Assembly: GCA_045636945.1 (NCBI GenBank)
Contig: JAZTYO010000010.1
Coordinates: 1 to 50,303 of the forward strand
Source of the DNA: UMGS172 sp045636945
GTDB taxonomy: Bacteria > Bacillota > Clostridia > Oscillospirales > Acutalibacteraceae
Direction: 5' to 3'
Length of the DNA stretch: 50,303 nucleotides
Below, piece by piece: positions 1-6,919 of the stretch; positions within the stretch are counted from its first letter, which is position 1; each line of letters begins with the position of its first letter. A program made the position numbers and the translations under genes. The notes under the pieces are model-generated. The model did no database searches, was not told the origin of the DNA, and saw only the letters and a list, made by a program, of their open reading frames with translations.

Positions 1-146
1 CGAATAATTTAGAAGAAAAACTCCGACATTTATCAGGTATGATAAAGGAAATTGATTCCAAAAAACATGGTGAAATCAACCTTAGTATGTGGACAAGTGA
101 CAATACACAGGGTACTTTTAAGGAAAAAAAGGAAAAAGTTAAATAA
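1..146 (+). CDS. ftsQ: C-terminal end of a probable cell-division protein FtsQ/DivIB (partial)
   Basis: An open frame enters from the left edge (first full codon at base 3) and stops with TAA at 144-146, giving 47 residues. The text GEINLSMW followed by a short Lys-rich tail resembles the end of the DivIB/FtsQ beta domain, where a 'G.IDLS' strand is common. Position immediately upstream of ftsZ supports this, because divIB/ftsQ commonly precedes ftsA/ftsZ in Bacillota. FtsQ is a single-pass membrane protein that bridges early and late divisome proteins. ftsA is not between the two genes here. The assignment rests on a short tail and on context, so it is moderate. Confidence 0.5.
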   Translation, partial: NNLEEKLRHLSGMIKEIDSKKHGEINLSMWTSDNTQGTFKEKKEKVK

Positions 147-172
147 AAATTACAAAATTGTAATAAAAACTA

Positions 173-201
173 TTGAAATTTGAAAAAAGATGTGTTAATA
201 T
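173..201 (+). promoter_or_regulatory. sigma-A type promoter of ftsZ
   Basis: TTGAAA at 173-178, a 17-base spacer, then TAATAT at 196-201 preceded by TGT (an extended -10). It lies about 50 bases before the ftsZ start codon, so ftsZ can be transcribed separately from the upstream gene. Confidence 0.7.
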
Positions 202-254
202 CATAGTATATGAAATAAAAGAGATAAATTAGTATAAATACGGAGGAAAGTATA

Positions 255-1307
255 ATGCCATTTGAAGTAGCAGATATGGAAGCAAATGTAGTAAAAATTA
301 AAGTTGTCGGTGTAGGCGGCGGCGGCGGAAACGCTATTAACCGCATGGTTGATGCCGGCGTTAAGGGTGTTGAATTTGTAGCAGTTAATACTGATAAAGC
401 AGCATTACTTAAATCAAAAGCAAATACAAAAATCCAAATTGGTGATAAAACAACTGCAGGTATGGGCGCTGGTGGTAACCCCAACAATGGTCGTGCAGCT
501 GCAGAAGAATCTAAAGACGAAATCGCAGCAGCTATTCGCGAAGCTGATATGATTTTCATTACCGCTGGTATGGGTGGCGGAACAGGTACCGGTGCGGCTC
601 CTGTTGTTGCTGCTATTGCTAAGGAACTTGGTATCCTTACAGTTGGTATCGTAACAAAGCCTTTCTCATTTGAAGGTAAAAAACGTATGACTCAGGCTGA
701 AGCTGGTATCGCATCACTTCGTGAGCAGGTTGATAGCCTTGTTGTTATTCCTAATGAGCGTCTTAAGTTCGTTTCAGAGCAGAAGATTACATTCAAGAAT
801 GCATTCGATATCGCTGATGATGTTCTTCGTCAGGGTGTTCAAAGCATTTCTGAACTTATCAATGTTACTGCTCTTGTTAACCTTGACTTTGCTGATGTTA
901 AGTCAATTATGTCTGATGCAGGCTATGCTCATATGGGCGTTGGTGTTGCAACAGGTCGTGATAAGGCAGAGCAGGCTGCTCGTATGGCTATTAACAGTCC
1001 TCTTATCGAAACCTCTATGGAAAATGCACGTGGCGTAATCGTTAGCATTACAGGTTCTGAAGATATCGGTCTTGAAGAGGTTGAACTCGCTTCTTCTATC
1101 ATCTCTGAAATGGCTCACGTTGATGCAACAATCATTTGGGGTGCTCAACTTGATGATAAACTTGAAGATACAATCCGCGTTACTGTTGTTGCAACAGGTC
1201 TTGGCGAGGATGCTAAAGAAGATAATAATGATTTTGCTTCTTTCCTCAACAATGCAGATGATGAAGATGCATACGGCGATGTTATGAGTTTCTTCAAGAA
1301 GGACTAA
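255..1307 (+). CDS. ftsZ: Cell division protein FtsZ
   Basis: Tubulin-like GTPase that polymerises at midcell into the Z ring and recruits the divisome. The N-terminal GTP-binding fold opens with VVGVGGGGGNA, the tubulin signature GGGTGTGAAP lies near residues 107-116, and the synergy loop NLDFADV supplies the catalytic aspartate. The ATG at 255 has a strong GGAGG ribosome binding site at 242-246. At 350 residues it is short for the family. After the globular domain there are only about 30 residues, ending in DVMSFFKKD, which looks like a degenerate version of the conserved C-terminal peptide that binds FtsA, SepF and ZapA. The usual long disordered linker is therefore almost absent. It is monocistronic, with its own promoter and a strong terminator. 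Confidence 0.98.
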   Translation: MPFEVADMEANVVKIKVVGVGGGGGNAINRMVDAGVKGVEFVAVNTDKAALLKSKANTKIQIGDKTTAGMGAGGNPNNGRAAAEESKDEIAAAIREADMIFITAGMGGGTGTGAAPVVAAIAKELGILTVGIVTKPFSFEGKKRMTQAEAGIASLREQVDSLVVIPNERLKFVSEQKITFKNAFDIADDVLRQGVQSISELINVTALVNLDFADVKSIMSDAGYAHMGVGVATGRDKAEQAARMAINSPLIETSMENARGVIVSITGSEDIGLEEVELASSIISEMAHVDATIIWGAQLDDKLEDTIRVTVVATGLGEDAKEDNNDFASFLNNADDEDAYGDVMSFFKKD

Positions 1308-1327
1308 TATTTAGTTATAAGTTTATT

Positions 1328-1358
1328 AAAACCCAGCGTTTAAAACGCTGGGTTTTTT
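1328..1358 (+). terminator. Rho-independent terminator of ftsZ
   Basis: A perfect 13-bp stem (AAACCCAGCGTTT paired with AAACGCTGGGTTT) with almost no loop, ending in a run of six T. It lies 21 bases after the ftsZ stop codon. Confidence 0.9.
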
Positions 1359-1424
1359 ATATTCATCTATCTGTTTGAAATTATTGTAAAGTTTCGTTAA
1401 TAAAAAAATGCACCGATTTAGATA

Positions 1425-2000
1425 TCACAAAATATCATTCCCTTTATATACATAAATATTATTTTTAATTTTGGAATAACCTGCATTTTCATAAAAGTTT
1501 TTTAGACGTTTACAACCATCACTATATTCTTTGGAATCAAACCCATACTTTTCTGCCGATTCATATTCACTTGCACAGAGAAAAATTGCACAACCATAAC
1601 CTAATTGATAGTTTAGCATTTGCAAGAGATGTTTTATGACATTAGTTCCAATTCCCTTTCCACGATATTCTGAATCAATCGAAATTTTATCAAGAATAAA
1701 TATCGTGTTATACTCTAAATTTTTAGGAAGATATTTTTTCAGAATATTCCCTTGTTTGCTGCAAATGTTTTCAGCTATTGTAAAACAATCATCAGAAAGA
1801 GCATCACATTTATTAAAGAAATCGAAGTCGTTTTCAAATTCATATATATCGAGAGTTCCTATTGTTTTTTCATCAAAGTTAGTTATGGTTCCAAAAATCT
1901 TTGCGGGCTCATATTCATAACTATCGGTTGGAATACATTTACTATCTTCAAAGGTGAAATAACAAGTGGATTCGCGTTCGAATTTTACAGAATAATACAT
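1425..2000 (-). CDS. GNAT-family N-acetyltransferase
   Basis: A 191-residue protein. Acetyl-CoA motif A is visible as YRGKGIGTNVIKHLL near residues 113-127 (R-x-x-G-x-G), preceded by the beta-4 strand IFILDKISID. A C-terminal 'FYENAGYSKIKNN' segment is typical of GNAT motif B. The first 90 residues are variable and presumably shape the acceptor site; the substrate cannot be read. The ATG at 2000 has an AAGGAG site. The gene is visibly more AT-rich than most neighbours, and it sits between the ftsZ terminator and a set of hairpins that abut a broken tRNA gene. That suggests a laterally acquired accessory gene. Self-contained GNAT genes are often toxin, resistance or small-molecule modifying enzymes; none of these can be chosen here. 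Confidence 0.8.
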   Translation of the reverse strand: MYYSVKFERESTCYFTFEDSKCIPTDSYEYEPAKIFGTITNFDEKTIGTLDIYEFENDFDFFNKCDALSDDCFTIAENICSKQGNILKKYLPKNLEYNTIFILDKISIDSEYRGKGIGTNVIKHLLQMLNYQLGYGCAIFLCASEYESAEKYGFDSKEYSDGCKRLKNFYENAGYSKIKNNIYVYKGNDIL

Positions 2001-2228
2001 TTACATTTCTCCTTTTCAAAAAAACAAAGATTTTATTTTGTATTCTTTATTGTGGGGTTGACCAAGGAGATAAATATCAGTTTATCTCAATATGAGTTAA
2101 ACTTATTATACTTCGTACCAAATAAAAAAGCAAGTCAAAGCCTTGCAAACTTCTTTACAGTTACTTATTATCTCAAAAAAATTCCTTTAAATAGAATAGT
2201 GAAAAGTGAAATTAAATTCGTCCTTCCA

Positions 2229-2288
2229 TTTGCGAAGCAAATATTTCATACACGAAGCGTATTTCACTCGCCGAAAAAGCGAATTTCA
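2229..2288. repeat. Tandem mini-hairpins separated by ATTTCA
   Basis: Three short palindromes follow one another: TTTGC-GAA-GCAAA (2229-2241), an imperfect TACACGAAGCGTA (about 2249-2261) and TCGC-CGAAAAA-GCGA (2268-2282). After each comes ATTTCA (about 2243, 2261 and 2283). The arms differ but the GAA-type loop and the spacer are kept, so this is a structural repeat and not a sequence repeat. It is contiguous with the 15-bp hairpin at 2291-2326. Confidence 0.6.
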
Positions 2289-2290
2289 TT

Positions 2291-2326
2291 AAAAAAAGAC
2301 CAAGTATTTCGACTTGGTCTTTTTTT
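2291..2326. terminator. Bidirectional terminator-like hairpin
   Basis: A perfect 15-bp stem made of an A7 run plus GACCAAGT and its complement, with the loop ATTTCG. A runs on one side and T runs on the other give a U-tract in both directions. No intact gene ends here on either strand. On the minus strand it could end the tRNA-His/tRNA-Gln transcript. Confidence 0.7.
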
Positions 2327-2450
2327 GTTGGAATGGCAGGGTACTCTGTGCCCGCATTATTTTGACCGCTGCGGGCGGTTTGCAAAATAATTTGCGGTGC
2401 TCGAGACTTCACAGTTCCAAAAGCCTGACGCGGCTTTTGGACTGCTTCGA
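2327..2450. mobile_element. Multi-hairpin insertion abutting a truncated tRNA-Gln
   Basis: This stretch holds two strong palindromes. The first is at 2356-2391: a 9-bp stem ATTATTTTG/CAAAATAAT enclosing a second stem ACCGC/GCGGT. The second is at 2417-2440: CCAAAAGCC/GGCTTTTGG with a 6-base loop. It ends exactly where the tRNA-Gln homology stops inside the T-loop. No ORF of its own is convincing. It looks like the non-coding end of an inserted element or a cassette remnant. Calling it mobile is inference from the tRNA disruption. Confidence 0.45.
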
Positions 2451-2506
2451 CGAACCTACGAATGCAGCAGTCAAAGTGCTGTGTCTTACCGCTTGACGAC
2501 ACCCCA
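2451..2506 (-). pseudogene. tRNA-Gln(TTG), 3' truncated
   Basis: Reading the minus strand from 2506 gives acceptor strand TGGGGTG, a D-arm, an anticodon arm CAGCA-CTTTGAC-TGCTG (anticodon TTG) and a T-stem strand GTAGG followed by TTCG. The sequence then diverges: the second half of the T-loop, the CCTAC strand and the CACCCCA acceptor strand are missing. It lies 94 bases downstream of tRNA-His on the same strand, so the two were probably one transcript. A functional tRNA-Gln must exist elsewhere in the genome. Confidence 0.8.
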
Positions 2507-2600
2507 ATGTATTAAATTTAGGATTGCGTAGTTGGTGATTTTTGAAAGTTTTTGTGTCCAAAATTCACCGTCATCTTAAAAAAGGTAAAAAAAATAAAAG

Positions 2601-2678
<78 letters not shown>

Positions 2679-2714
2679 ACATTTTTAAGTCCTTGTGCCT
2701 TAAGCACACGGACT

Positions 2715-2743
2715 ATTATATCCATCTAAGTTCAATTTGTCAA
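2715..2743 (-). promoter_or_regulatory. Consensus promoter of the tRNA-His transcript
   Basis: On the minus strand TTGACA (2743-2738), a 17-base spacer and TATAAT (2720-2715), a perfect sigma-A consensus. Between it and the tRNA lies a hairpin (2689-2713, GTCC-TGTGC with GCACA-GGAC) that may guide 5' processing. Confidence 0.85.
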
Positions 2744-2768
2744 TAGTAAATTTTCAAAATTCGCAAAA

Positions 2769-2987
2769 TTACAGCTTAAAATCCTCAGGATTATAGTCGC
2801 GACCTATATCTTTTGCCTTAGGAACTCGTTTCAAGGGGTCATACTTATACTTTCTGCAAGCGTCAAACGGGTCGACAAGACCTTTCTTTACGCAAAAGAC
2901 CTCCTCACCGCCCGACAAAGGTTTTCCGTGTAGGCAGTAGGCACACATTGGATTTATTGACTTGTCAAAAAACTTACCGTCGGACAT
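2769..2987 (-). CDS. Small cysteine-containing protein of unknown function
   Basis: A 72-residue protein with C-x2-C at residues 15-18 (PMCAYCLHGKP) and further cysteines in VFCVKKG and DACRKYKYDP. Four cysteines in a C-x2-C...C...C arrangement suggest a small zinc or iron-sulfur site, but no named family is recognised. The C-terminal half is basic, then acidic. The ATG at 2987 is preceded by GGGGTG. It is the next gene after the LRAT-type gene on the same strand, separated by 82 bases, and may be the last gene of that operon or independent. Presence of a good start, ribosome binding site and conserved-looking Cys pattern supports a real gene. Confidence 0.65.
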   Translation of the reverse strand: MSDGKFFDKSINPMCAYCLHGKPLSGGEEVFCVKKGLVDPFDACRKYKYDPLKRVPKAKDIGRDYNPEDFKL

Positions 2988-3069
2988 CGGAACACCCCGT
3001 TTCTTACATTATAGTATAGTTATATCATTACAATATCATTATATTATCGCATCGCTTTGATGTCAAGTC

Positions 3070-3477
3070 TTAACCCTTACCCATCTTTTTGCGTATTTCA
3101 TCCCTTACCGAGTCGACAAAGCTCGATTTTGATTCGCCAAAGATACACTCGTTAGCGAAATGCTCGCAGTTGTTGTAAAGAATGTGATACCCCTTGCGAC
3201 CAAGCTGACTCATAGCATAATCGACCGTTTCCTTGGGCGAACGACGGTCGTAACGTTCCTTTCGGTCGAGAACTGCTGTTTCAAGCGTTGACCCGTGCAT
3301 AAAGGTGACAACGTCGGTGGTCAGAACCTCGATTGTTTCGGGGTCAACACCCGAATTGTCGGGCATACCGAATGCCACTACGGTCTGCTCGTCGACAAAA
3401 ATACCGTAATGGTGGTAAAACTTGATTTTAGTGCGTATCATATCGCCCATTTTAGGCTCTTTAAATTCCCAATTCAT
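3070..3477 (-). CDS. LRAT-type (NlpC/P60 superfamily) acyltransferase-like protein
   Basis: A 135-residue single-domain protein with the two LRAT/H-REV107 hallmarks: HHYGIF (His23) and NNCEHF (Cys104). In known members the Cys attacks an acyl ester to form a thioester and passes the acyl group to an amine, hydroxyl or lysolipid. The third triad position, usually His in 'V-I-H-F', reads VVAFG here (Ala35), so catalysis may differ or the assignment of the third residue may lie elsewhere. The gene begins one base after the ACP stop codon and is the last of a tightly coupled operon with acyl-activating, ACP and PlsC-type genes, which fits an acyl-transfer role. No signal peptide or membrane segment is obvious. 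The natural substrate is unknown. Confidence 0.8.
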   Translation of the reverse strand: MNWEFKEPKMGDMIRTKIKFYHHYGIFVDEQTVVAFGMPDNSGVDPETIEVLTTDVVTFMHGSTLETAVLDRKERYDRRSPKETVDYAMSQLGRKGYHILYNNCEHFANECIFGESKSSFVDSVRDEIRKKMGKG

Positions 3478-3478
3478 A

Positions 3479-3733
3479 TCACAGATTATCCGAAATCTTG
3501 GTCACAACATCGTTTACTGTGCGAAGAACACCGAAATCCTCGTTGGTAAAGCGGACACTGAACTCCTCCTCAACCGCCATAGCCATATAAAGCAATGCAA
3601 TGGAGTTCATACCAAGGTCCTCAACAAGGCTTGCATCCTCGGTAATCTGAGAAACGTCGATGTCACCCTCAAAAACGTTGTTGAAAAGCTCGATAAGCTT
3701 TTCGATTATCTGCTCATTTGTTAATTTGCTCAT
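3479..3733 (-). CDS. Acyl carrier protein (stand-alone)
   Basis: An 84-residue acidic four-helix protein. The phosphopantetheine attachment site is Ser44 in LVEDLGMNSIALL (canonical D-S-L is N-S-I). It carries acyl chains as thioesters in the cytoplasm. It overlaps the upstream acyltransferase gene by 20 bases and is one base from the LRAT-type gene, so it is translationally coupled. Because the sequence is not the housekeeping AcpP type (no DSLD motif) and it is embedded in an accessory-looking lipid operon, it is more likely a dedicated carrier than the main fatty-acid-synthesis ACP. Confidence 0.9.
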   Translation of the reverse strand: MSKLTNEQIIEKLIELFNNVFEGDIDVSQITEDASLVEDLGMNSIALLYMAMAVEEEFSVRFTNEDFGVLRTVNDVVTKISDNL

Positions 3734-4364
3734 AAACCTTCTTACACTCCTCCATTTTTTCTAAAAGGGTACCCGACAAACCGTCTAAATCGGCCACCGA
3801 GGGAAACCTCTTGGGGCAAAGCTCCTTGCAATCCAAGGCATCGCTAAACACAATAAGAGTTCTGTTCCACCAATGCTTGCGCTTTTGGGTATACATCGGG
3901 ATTATCGGAACACCTGCCTGCAAAGCGATAAGCACTGCACCCGACTTTATCTTGTTCATTTCGTCGGCATCCTTGATGCTTCCCTGTGGAAAGATTGCCA
4001 AAAGCTTACCGTCTTTAAGTACGTCTACACATTTTCTGACAGCGTTGATATCCGATTGGTCACGGTCGATGCTTATGCAACCTGCACCCTTCAAAAGAAA
4101 GCCCAAAAACTTATTTATCATAACCTCTTTTGCGGCAAGGAAAAACATTCTGCGGTGCAAAAAACAGGACGAAACCCTGAAAGGGTCGGAATAACCGGTG
4201 TGGTTAGAGGCGATAATGGCACCGCCTTTTATTTTGTTTTTGTATTTTTCGCTGTTGACGTGCAGCTTTTTCGGACGGAAGGCCAACGCCAAAACCGACA
4301 TAACAACACGTGCCATATCTAACGGCAGATATCTGAATGGGTTTTTACGCTTCTTACTTGCCAT
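3714..4364 (-). CDS. PlsC/LPLAT-family acyltransferase, copy 2
   Basis: 216 residues, the usual size for bacterial 1-acylglycerol-3-phosphate acyltransferases. Block I is NHTGYSD (His55, Asp60, the H-x4-D catalytic pair). Block III reads FPQGSIKD near 125-132, where the common form is FPEGTR, so the usual Glu is Gln. Block IV is GVPIIPMYT near 151-159. These enzymes move an acyl chain from acyl-ACP or acyl-CoA to a lyso-acceptor at the inner membrane face. It overlaps the upstream paralogue by 11 bases and the downstream ACP by 20, which argues for coupled translation. Altered block III could change acceptor choice. Confidence 0.88.
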   Translation of the reverse strand: MASKKRKNPFRYLPLDMARVVMSVLALAFRPKKLHVNSEKYKNKIKGGAIIASNHTGYSDPFRVSSCFLHRRMFFLAAKEVMINKFLGFLLKGAGCISIDRDQSDINAVRKCVDVLKDGKLLAIFPQGSIKDADEMNKIKSGAVLIALQAGVPIIPMYTQKRKHWWNRTLIVFSDALDCKELCPKRFPSVADLDGLSGTLLEKMEECKKVYEQINK

Positions 4365-4998
4365 TCTTCTCCAACAGCTCCTTCAACTCGTAGGTTTTTT
4401 CTTCCAAAAGCTTAGTCAGACGCTCGATGTCCTTATCCTCGGGGAGGTCAGGGTCACGAAGTTCGTTTAAATATATCGGAGTGCCGATAACAACGTGTGC
4501 TCTCTTGAAAAGTCCGTAGTTTCCGTCGGTGTAAACGGGGATGATAGGCGCATCGGAATGAAGCGCAATGTATGAAACGCTTGGTTTAAAGGGCCAGGGC
4601 TTGCCGTTTACGGGCAAACGGCTTTCGGGGAAGATGCCGACAATACCCTTTTTGTCAAGCACGTCAATCGACTCGTGTATAAAGCCGAAATCCTTGGCAT
4701 CACGGTTGACGTATATACCGCCGATGCCGAACAAAAACCAGGCAAATATCTTGGATTTGTTGAAAAGTACCTCAGCCATAAGGAAACGGACGGTCTTGCC
4801 GAAAAACAGAATGAGGTACAATACAAAGTCCATAAGCGACTTGTGGTTGGACATCAGAATGCTACCCTTGGGTAAGCGTCGGGATTGCTTTTTCTTGTCG
4901 GCATAGATTACTTTGGGCTTTAAAAACAAAAGTGCAGGCAATACACCGGTCAGCTTTACAAACCAAAGCAACACGTGATTAACTTTACGCTGTTTCAT
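4354..4998 (-). CDS. PlsC/LPLAT-family acyltransferase, copy 1
   Basis: 214 residues. Block I is SNHKSLMD (His52, Asp57), block III is FPESRLPVNG near 123-132 and block IV is APIIPVYTDG. A hydrophobic N-terminal stretch (VLLWFVKLTGVLPALLFL) should anchor or associate it with the membrane. The family acylates lysophospholipids or related acceptors. It starts two bases after the ligase-ACP fusion gene stops. Two different LPLAT genes side by side suggest two successive acylations of one acceptor, or two acceptors. The start ATG at 4998 has no strong ribosome binding site of its own and probably relies on coupling. Confidence 0.88.
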   Translation of the reverse strand: MKQRKVNHVLLWFVKLTGVLPALLFLKPKVIYADKKKQSRRLPKGSILMSNHKSLMDFVLYLILFFGKTVRFLMAEVLFNKSKIFAWFLFGIGGIYVNRDAKDFGFIHESIDVLDKKGIVGIFPESRLPVNGKPWPFKPSVSYIALHSDAPIIPVYTDGNYGLFKRAHVVIGTPIYLNELRDPDLPEDKDIERLTKLLEEKTYELKELLEKNGK

Positions 4999-5000
4999 AA

Positions 5001-6911
5001 TCAGATGTGCCTTTCTATATACTTACAGAACTCGCGGATTGTGTAGGTGTATTTTTCACCCTGCTCGGCCGAAAGACCGAACTCCTCGGCAAGAACACTC
5101 AACATGGAGAAATACTGCAGACTTGTTGCACCAAGGTCGAGTATAAGGTGTGCATCGGGGTCTAATTCTTCGGGTTTAAGTTCCAAGATAGGGGCAACCA
5201 ACTCCAGAACTCGGTTGAGTATCTTCGGGTCGACGTTATTTTGCGATTCGGTGCAGGGTTGTGCCTTTTCAAACTCCAACAGCTCAACCGAACCGTTCTC
5301 GACGGCACGTTTGAGGTATGCACGGCTGACCTTTATTGCGGTTTTTGAAACTATCGGGTCATAGGTCATATAAATCTTTCGCATCTGCTGGGTTGAGGGC
5401 AACGATGCATTGACCGCAAGGATTGCCTCGCGAAGGTCACGGATTCTCACGGCCGAGAGATAAGGACTTACCTGTGCGACCAAGGTCAACTGCTCGTCAC
5501 CGTCGGTGTTAAGACCCAAAACCGACAGATTGATGATGTCGGGATGGCTGAACAAGGGCTCTAACATATCGGGGTTGATGTTCTCGCCGTTGTCGCCAAT
5601 AACGAGGTCGCTTTTACGACCCTTTATGAAGAGATAGCCGTTCTTGTCGACCTCCATAATATCGTCGGTCGAAAACCATTCTCCGAGAGGCACCTCGACA
5701 CCGCCCGTGAGCTTCTTCGAGCAAAGGGATGTACCCTTAATCTCCACAATTCCCTCGTCCGAAATACGGCACTCAACCGAGTCGAACGGACGACCGATAG
5801 AGCCCTCGTTACGGTGCTTAGGCTTTTTGCGGAGTTCAACCGAGGAAATACCGATTTCACTCATACCGTAGCCGTTGTGCAAGGGATAGCCGATACCGTT
5901 GAAAAGCTCGAGGGTTGATGGCTTGATAAAGCTACCGCCACTGATAAGGAAGCGTACGCTTCTGCCGAAAACCTTGTCGGTAATGTCGCTCGTAAGCTTC
6001 ATTGCCAATTTCTGGCCCATAAACGGGAAAACGTTTTGCAACCTGGTGCAAAGCCTGATACCCTTCTGCAGTTTTTGGAGTTTGCCCTGCTCTTTGGCGG
6101 TTTTGAGCACCTTTTTCTCAATGGTATGCCACAAAAGAGGCACTGCAAAAATGTGAGTAACCTCGTGACGGCGTACCGTGTTTAGGATTGTATCGGGGGC
6201 GAGGTCCTTTAAAAATACTATTGTGCGGTTAAAGAAGGTGAACCAAAAATAAACCGCAAAAAGACCGAATATGTGATAAAACGGTAAAAACGCAAGCTGT
6301 TTAAGACTGCCTTTGTAATGCAAAGCCATTCGGCGGCTTTCCTTTAAAATGCTTTCCGAATTAAAAATCTGTGCGGCAATATTTTTGCCCTCATAGATGC
6401 AGACCGACTCCTTCAACGAGGTAGCCGAAGTGGCAATGGCTATCTCGTTTTCAAACTCGGCAGGGCATGTATCACCCTTCGGTAACTCGGAAAATACAAC
6501 GTAATTTGTGTCAAGCTGACCCTTTTTGTCGGAAACGACGTGGGTAATTCCAAGCGTTTTGAGAATACCCTCGGTCATAGCCTTCGGATGACGTGTGTTG
6601 ACAAGATAAGGCTTGTTTCCGCTTTTCAAAACACCCCAGAATGCGGCAATCCAATCAACGCTGTTTTCCATTTCAAGACCAACCCACGAATGTGTATCCC
6701 CTAAAACGGAATAGAGTCCGCAAGCAGCCTTTTCGATACGGTCAGCCATTTCGCCGTAGGTGTATTTGTGTACGCGGAAGCCGTCGTTGTCCTCGGCCAT
6801 TACGGCGGTACGGTTTCGGAAGACTATGTTAAATATCGCCTCAAGGTTTTGCTTAGAAGCCCTGAGGTCGGCCATATTTTTTGTGACAAGTTTTTTAAGT
6901 TCTCTTCTCAT
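5001..6911 (-). CDS. Acyl-activating enzyme (AMP-binding) fused to a C-terminal ACP domain
   Basis: About 636 residues: an ANL adenylation domain (roughly 1-550) followed by a carrier domain with DLGATSL near the end (attachment Ser about 40 residues before the C terminus). It should adenylate a carboxylic acid and load it on its own carrier or on the neighbouring ACP. Recognisable ANL cores: NGYGMSEIG (A5), STDD (A7, usually TGD), GRKSDLVI (A8) and the terminal Lys in SKTAIKVSR (A10). The glycine-rich P-loop, normally TSGTTG-x-PKG, is replaced by ATSATSLKE. The preceding gene's TGA overlaps a GTG at 6923 (GTGA), which would be the longest start. ATG 6911 is preferred because GGGTGA lies eight bases before it. 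A partner for acyl-lipid synthesis is the simplest reading. Confidence 0.85.
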   Translation of the reverse strand: MRRELKKLVTKNMADLRASKQNLEAIFNIVFRNRTAVMAEDNDGFRVHKYTYGEMADRIEKAACGLYSVLGDTHSWVGLEMENSVDWIAAFWGVLKSGNKPYLVNTRHPKAMTEGILKTLGITHVVSDKKGQLDTNYVVFSELPKGDTCPAEFENEIAIATSATSLKESVCIYEGKNIAAQIFNSESILKESRRMALHYKGSLKQLAFLPFYHIFGLFAVYFWFTFFNRTIVFLKDLAPDTILNTVRRHEVTHIFAVPLLWHTIEKKVLKTAKEQGKLQKLQKGIRLCTRLQNVFPFMGQKLAMKLTSDITDKVFGRSVRFLISGGSFIKPSTLELFNGIGYPLHNGYGMSEIGISSVELRKKPKHRNEGSIGRPFDSVECRISDEGIVEIKGTSLCSKKLTGGVEVPLGEWFSTDDIMEVDKNGYLFIKGRKSDLVIGDNGENINPDMLEPLFSHPDIINLSVLGLNTDGDEQLTLVAQVSPYLSAVRIRDLREAILAVNASLPSTQQMRKIYMTYDPIVSKTAIKVSRAYLKRAVENGSVELLEFEKAQPCTESQNNVDPKILNRVLELVAPILELKPEELDPDAHLILDLGATSLQYFSMLSVLAEEFGLSAEQGEKYTYTIREFCKYIERHI

Positions 6912-6919
6912 AGCTAACG

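Noticed and set aside
2229..2288. CRISPR-like spacing of ATTTCA motifs
   Set aside because: The repeated part is only six bases, there are three units, and the intervening parts are palindromes, not unique spacers.
2327..2350. 3' end of a second tRNA at the far end of the hairpin block
   Set aside because: A stretch ending CCATTCCA looks like an acceptor end, but no T-loop of the right length precedes it.
1752..2390. 212-residue plus-strand ORF across the GNAT gene and hairpins
   Set aside because: Phe/Ile/Lys-rich translation of AT-rich DNA, crosses the terminator hairpin and has no ribosome binding site.
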